Assembly: GCF_963678635.1 (NCBI RefSeq)
Contig: NC_087065.1
Location: 1,490,001-1,554,000 of the forward strand
Length of the DNA: 64,000 nt
Source of the DNA: Symsagittifera roscoffensis
Lineage: Eukaryota > Xenacoelomorpha > Acoela > Convolutidae
Direction of reading: 5' to 3'
Shown here: piece by piece, positions 60,178 to 64,000 of the stretch
How the letters are laid out: each line of letters starts with the position of its first letter
How positions within the stretch are numbered: position 1 is the stretch's first letter
Made by a program: the position numbers and the translations under genes
Notes under the pieces: model-generated
The model's input: only the letters and a program-made list of their open reading frames with translations
What the model was told of the DNA's origin: nothing
The model's database searches: none

Positions 60178-61200
60178 TCATTTGTGAACTTTGATAGTCT
60201 CACCACCACGTTTTACCAGCACTATTGGTCCCTCTATGCCTACCACTTTACATGGTCCTCTCCAGAACTTGTTTGGACGCTGATAGAAAACAGTTTTGCC
60301 AATGGTAAAAGGTTTCTCATAATTTCTAACGTTCTGTTTCGGTTCACGACGGACTCTCTCCAAACTTTCAGCTTGGACGTACGACTGTCTAGCTTTGTGC
60401 AGAGTTTCCAAAAGCATCTGCAGAACGGCTGACGAAGTTTGACTTTCCTGCGCAGGAAGTTTATTTGTCAAAGTGTTCGGAAGGTTTGGTAGTCTACCAT
60501 AGACTAGTTGATACAGACATGAAACCTGAAAAATTTCTCTGGCAATTTTTGGCAAAAACAGCTTCCTCCATGCATTAATAATCGTCCTGGCCACTGTCAG
60601 ACCGTGTCTTCAGAAAGGTTTCTGTGAGTACTTCATTATGTCTTTCAACAACACCATTAGCCCAAGGATTTTCAGCTGGGTGCCAATAACTTCAATGTCC
60701 AAATTTTCAGCGTTGCTTCTAAATTTGTCAGCATCAAACTCTCCTCCGTTATTGCTCAAAATACGGCTTGGAGCGCCAAATACAAATGTATATTTTTTGC
60801 TTAACTCATTGATGATTGTGTCTGGCTTTTTGTCATAGATTATAGCTGCTTGGCTAAAACGAGTAAAAAAGTGAACAATATGTACATATTAGACAGATGG
60901 GCCACACTGAGTTAACTTTTGCATATCGATCAAAATTGTGTCATTGAAATGCTGGATAGCAGCAGCGTCAACACAGGTTTTTTACCCGATTCACCAAAAT
61001 TCACAGATATATAAAAAGTATTCCTCCCTTTCTAATTTTTCTTGAGTTATTCCCCAAAAACTACGCCTGCCTTTTTGACAAGATCTTTTAGACGAACAGC
61101 AGAACAGTGCGCGATTTTCTGTGTAGCTTTAAGATATCTTTACTGCTCCACTTTTATGCGGTGATAAGCGCAATTGCTTCGTGACGCCCAAGTGTTCTAG
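60178..61200 (-). pseudogene. Copia integrase, broken
   Basis: Sense order: AHCSAVRLKDLVKKAG (finger helix, about 61120), a degraded stretch, SRILSNNGGEFDADKF (60770-60725; the usual SDNGGEF has Asn for Asp), PWANGVVERHNEV (60668-60625, catalytic Glu), and the open C-terminal frame 60594-60178 with KARQSYVQAESLERVRREPK, VFYQRPNKFWRGPCKVVGI. A stop at about 60597. Confidence 0.85.
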
Positions 61201-61469
61201 GTACAACATCGGTAATAATATGGCCTGATGAAACCTTTTCAAAGTGGATACGACTGAGATCATCTCCAATTGTCGGAAATCTGACTTTTAAATGCATGGA
61301 AATTATCAACAAATTATATTTAAATCAACAAATTGTATCGGAATTGTGGCAGTTTTCAGCAATGATGTGGCGTTTCCTTTCTCAAAAAAATCGACAGTGG
61401 GAAACCTGGTATTTCACAAGTGTTTGACCAAACTTTGTCAGATTGGCAACATACTGTTCTAACCAAGTG

Positions 61470-62407
61470 AGACAGGCCTTTGAAGAGGTACAAGCTGTAT
61501 CAAGAATTGCTTTGCCAAAACACTGAGAGAGTAGCGTTTCCGATAAAGTTGCGAGTGTAAGAAAAACGCCTTCTTCGCCATCTTTCTGGCCACCATTACT
61601 TAGATCAGTTTTCTTGTTTGTATCACCAAAATCTTGTTTGTCTGGACAATTCTTGATCCAGTGATTGCGAGAACAACAGATTGAACAGGCTTAAATTCTG
61701 CCATTCGAGTCCAATGTGTTTCTGCCTTTTTGCGATTTTCTCCCGTGTGGCAAGGAATAAGGCCGATGTGATCCAGGCCTTCCGTATCATTTTCCACGTG
61801 TTAACGCTCCGCTTCTTTTTGAGTAGAACGCAATTTCTTCTTCTGCTTGTTCGGATGCCGTAAGAGCGCTCTCTTCTTTCACAAGGGCAGGTCCTGAATC
61901 AGCTAATTTGACGTGACTCTCGCCAAAAGCACGTCTCAAAGTGCTGCACATAGTAGCATACTTCAGATCAGGGGCAGCCGCCAAAATCATCTGCTGTTCT
62001 TTCTGGTCCAACGAGGCACAGTGTAAACATTTACACAGTGTAACAAGGCACAGTGTACGTTTATTGCCAGTCACTCTCGAATACAGACGTTCAAAGTCCA
62101 GTATGTAGTTTCCCACACTCTGCGACAAATCGTGTTTGAATAGGTGTCAAAGGCTATGTCGATAGAATTCTCATCAAAAACATCTTTGAGTTTTCCGAGG
62201 AGCTTCGCCATTCCATGCTCTGAGTTCATCTAATGGAATTACCATGGCAACATCACGCTTGCGATCTTATAACGTTGAGCAAGCGCCGGTGCACTTTTCT
62301 TTTTCGATAGGTCTTTCACGAGTTCCCAGACGTTGATTTTGTTGCAACTTTGGTCAAAACTTTTTTTCCTCATTCCACAACGGTGTAGCTTTGAACTTAT
62401 GTGTCAT
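61470..62407 (-). pseudogene. Copia gag and protease, broken
   Basis: Probable start ATG 62407 (MTHKFKATPLWN), 22 bases after a splice-acceptor-like site. Frameshifts follow; the best frame is 62128-61787 with VGNYILDFERLYSRV and a Gln-rich DQKEQQMIL. Knuckle CSICCSRNHWIKNC (Cx2Cx4Hx4C, 61680-61640). Protease ILDTACTSS (about 61520-61490). Typical single small gag of copia elements, with the protease directly after it. Confidence 0.75.
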
Positions 62408-62429
62408 CCTGCTGCCATAGATTGTACTA

Positions 62430-62470
62430 CTGACAAGAAAAAAATGATAGGTTAACTTGTATTACAATAA
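62430..62470 (-). promoter_or_regulatory. Splice-acceptor-like block before copia gag
   Basis: Minus strand: GTAATACAAGTTAACCTATC then ATTTTTTTCTTGTCAG at 62430, a pyrimidine tract plus AG just upstream of gag. A 90 percent copy lies at 57928-57965, ending ATTGTTTTCAG. The donor is not identified. Confidence 0.5.
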
Positions 62471-62471
62471 G

Positions 62472-63083
62472 CAGACAACAAAGAGAAAGCGAACGAAAGT
62501 CCAACAATTCAACTTTTACCAAACAAAAAAATTATTTTCATGCGTTCTGGAAAAAAAATCCGACCGTGATTTGAACTTTAAGTGAGAAAAACTCCTACTT
62601 GACTTTCAATTCGAGAAAACAGTAAAGGGTAATAATTTGTAATTTATATTGAGATCAGATGATGAATCATTTTGCACGATCACAACAAGTTATAATTGCC
62701 CAGCACAATCGTTTTTCCAATGAGATTTACATATTTGCCGAAACTCCATTTAAAAGAACTGCAAAATAGTGTAGGTGTCTGATAACGACTGCCATTGAGT
62801 GCATTCATGAGAAGTATTCTTGTTTTTTGATCAACTGTTTTTTAATCTCGCAGGCCATTTTTTTCTTAGAATCATGGAAGTTAATAAGATATAAAAAATT
62901 TCGTTATTTCACAACTTTTTACAAAAAATTGGGTGCAGGAAAAGGTCTAGTTACCCTTTACAAGTCACTTGCTCTCCGCAAATGAAACTAAGCGGCTGGA
63001 TGGGGGAGAGGGACAACCAGGAAAATGAGGATGACCCTAAGGAAAACGCAATGAGAAAAATCGAGTAACACCTACATCGGGAT
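62472..63083 (-). other. Copia leader with repeat R, copy 3 (partial)
   Basis: Leader between terminal repeat and gag. 62472-62600 resembles the first part of repeat R (AAAGTCCAACAATTCAACTTTT, GACCG, GAACT). Otherwise AT-rich; no gene seen. No clear tRNA-tail complement is visible next to the terminal repeat edge at about 63083. Confidence 0.5.
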
Positions 63084-64000
63084 GTAAACTTATCCTACTT
63101 CGGAACGTCCCATTCCCCCAGATGGCACAACTGAACTGTCGCAGTTCAAAAACGAAATCATTGCGTCTTAGTTACGAAATCGACACGAAAGGAGGATTGC
63201 AATTGAACTACAGCACTAGGCCGACAGGACTTCAAGCCAAAAGGACTACAAGCCTAAGCTTAAATATACAAGCACCGATCGATTACGAAAAAATTTTAAA
63301 ATGAATAATTGTGTTAGCTTATTTCACATAACAAATATTTACAAAATGACAAAATCATAAAAAATGCCAATTACATGATTCTTAAAAGTAATTTTTCAAA
63401 CTGCTGTATAAACATTTATTATTAAGTCTCTTGGGAACAGGACATGTTTCCTAAGAAAATTCAAGGCTTGAAACTGAACTTATTTGAAAATTTATGATGT
63501 CTGAGAACTGACATCATTCATTTACGATAAAAATTTATAGTCAAACGAAGCTGAGAATATCCATAATCTTGCTCAGCCAATATCAGAAACACTTTAAATC
63601 TCCCGAAACTTGTTGACAATTACTCAAAAATTATCCAATCTCACCTTAATTATTTTCACAACAAATCCAATTTCTGCAAATTGCTGTGACTTCTTCAAGG
63701 TGTATGATCTAGAAAGTAATTAAAATATTGAAACTTGAAATTGTTTGCTTCCAGTTTAGCAGTTGCATGAACGCTCGCAGTGATACCCACGTCGTACTTC
63801 GTATCAAAATCAAAAAAACCAGCGAGTTTATTCTGCGAGTTTTTTTTTCTCAACTTTGTAGTTTCAAAATTTTGTTGCAATGTATTTTGTCAAGTTAACA
63901 TGACAATTTTAAAATAAGTTTGATGTTTTAGCCAGCATTTTTTTTGGAAATATATCTTCAAGGTTCCCTTTACTTTGGAACTATGTCTTCAAGTCTCCCC
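63084..64000 (-). repeat. Terminal direct repeat of copia element (5' side, cut by window)
   Basis: Second copy of 56345-57400 (GGGATGTAAACTTATCC start on the plus strand). Contains no gene. Continues past the window end. Confidence 0.7.

Larger units (their letters stand above)
56345..64000 (-). mobile_element. Ty1/copia retrotransposon, decayed (5' LTR cut by window end)
   Basis: Minus strand: terminal repeat (63084-64000), leader, gag (62407-61787), CCHC knuckle and protease (about 61690-61470), integrase (about 61200-60178), reverse transcriptase (59608-59040), RNase H start (58936-58697), terminal repeat (56345-57400). Integrase before RT is the copia order. RT box HVDD and the style of motifs suggest the animal GalEa-like group. 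Every domain contains frameshifts. Confidence 0.8.

Overview
The window looks like a transposon-filled stretch of a eukaryotic nuclear genome, most likely an invertebrate animal. Reasons are the mix of Ty3/gypsy elements, a metazoan-type Ty1/copia element with an HVDD reverse transcriptase box, a CR1/Jockey-like LINE with a PHD-type ORF1, AT-rich intergenic DNA and a 200-N scaffold gap. I cannot name the species. I see no convincing host gene, tRNA, rRNA or CRISPR array; almost everything is mobile-element sequence in different states of decay.

Layout. (1) 1-19180, minus strand: copy A of a giant Ty3/gypsy element, cut by the window start; its 5' LTR end (18359), primer-binding site and a 4.2-kb leader are visible. 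(2) 19182-21332, minus: 5' part of a LINE (ORF1 plus endonuclease), apparently interrupted by A. (3) 21333-22140: orphan SGNH-hydrolase fragment and a dispersed repeat. (4) 22161-39120, plus: copy B, a diverged relative of A. (5) 39120-54560, plus: copy C, a decayed close relative of A, fused directly to B by a deletion and carrying a solo LTR and an assembly gap. (6) 54561-56344: repeat fragments, a LINE 3' tail and a 390-bp foldback palindrome. (7) 56345-64000, minus: a decayed Ty1/copia element with about 1-kb terminal direct repeats, one cut by the window end.

The giant Ty3/gypsy family is the notable content. Gene order, the same in A, B and C: LTR, PBS, very long structured leader, gag N-terminal ORF, gag with two CCHC knuckles plus aspartic protease, reverse transcriptase/RNase H, acidic linker, DD35E integrase, then a downstream set not expected in this family: a TARG1/OARD1-like macro domain (ADP-ribose binding fold), a non-coding spacer with hairpins or tandem repeats, a coiled-coil plus SGNH/GDSL hydrolase ORF, and a large last ORF that begins with a second, degenerate SGNH-like domain. 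Neighbouring ORFs are repeatedly in -1 register (ATGA overlaps in B), suggesting coupled translation.

All three copies are dead as elements (frameshifts, nonsense codons, deletions), but B keeps the macro-domain ORF open, and the alignment of three copies shows which parts were conserved. Non-coding signals of interest are two hairpin modules with compensatory base changes in A's leader, a TTTTGTCCGGGGAGT motif conserved across copies in different reading frames, and a UGA-CUAG stop between the LINE ORFs. Identifications rest on reading motifs by eye; no database search was possible.
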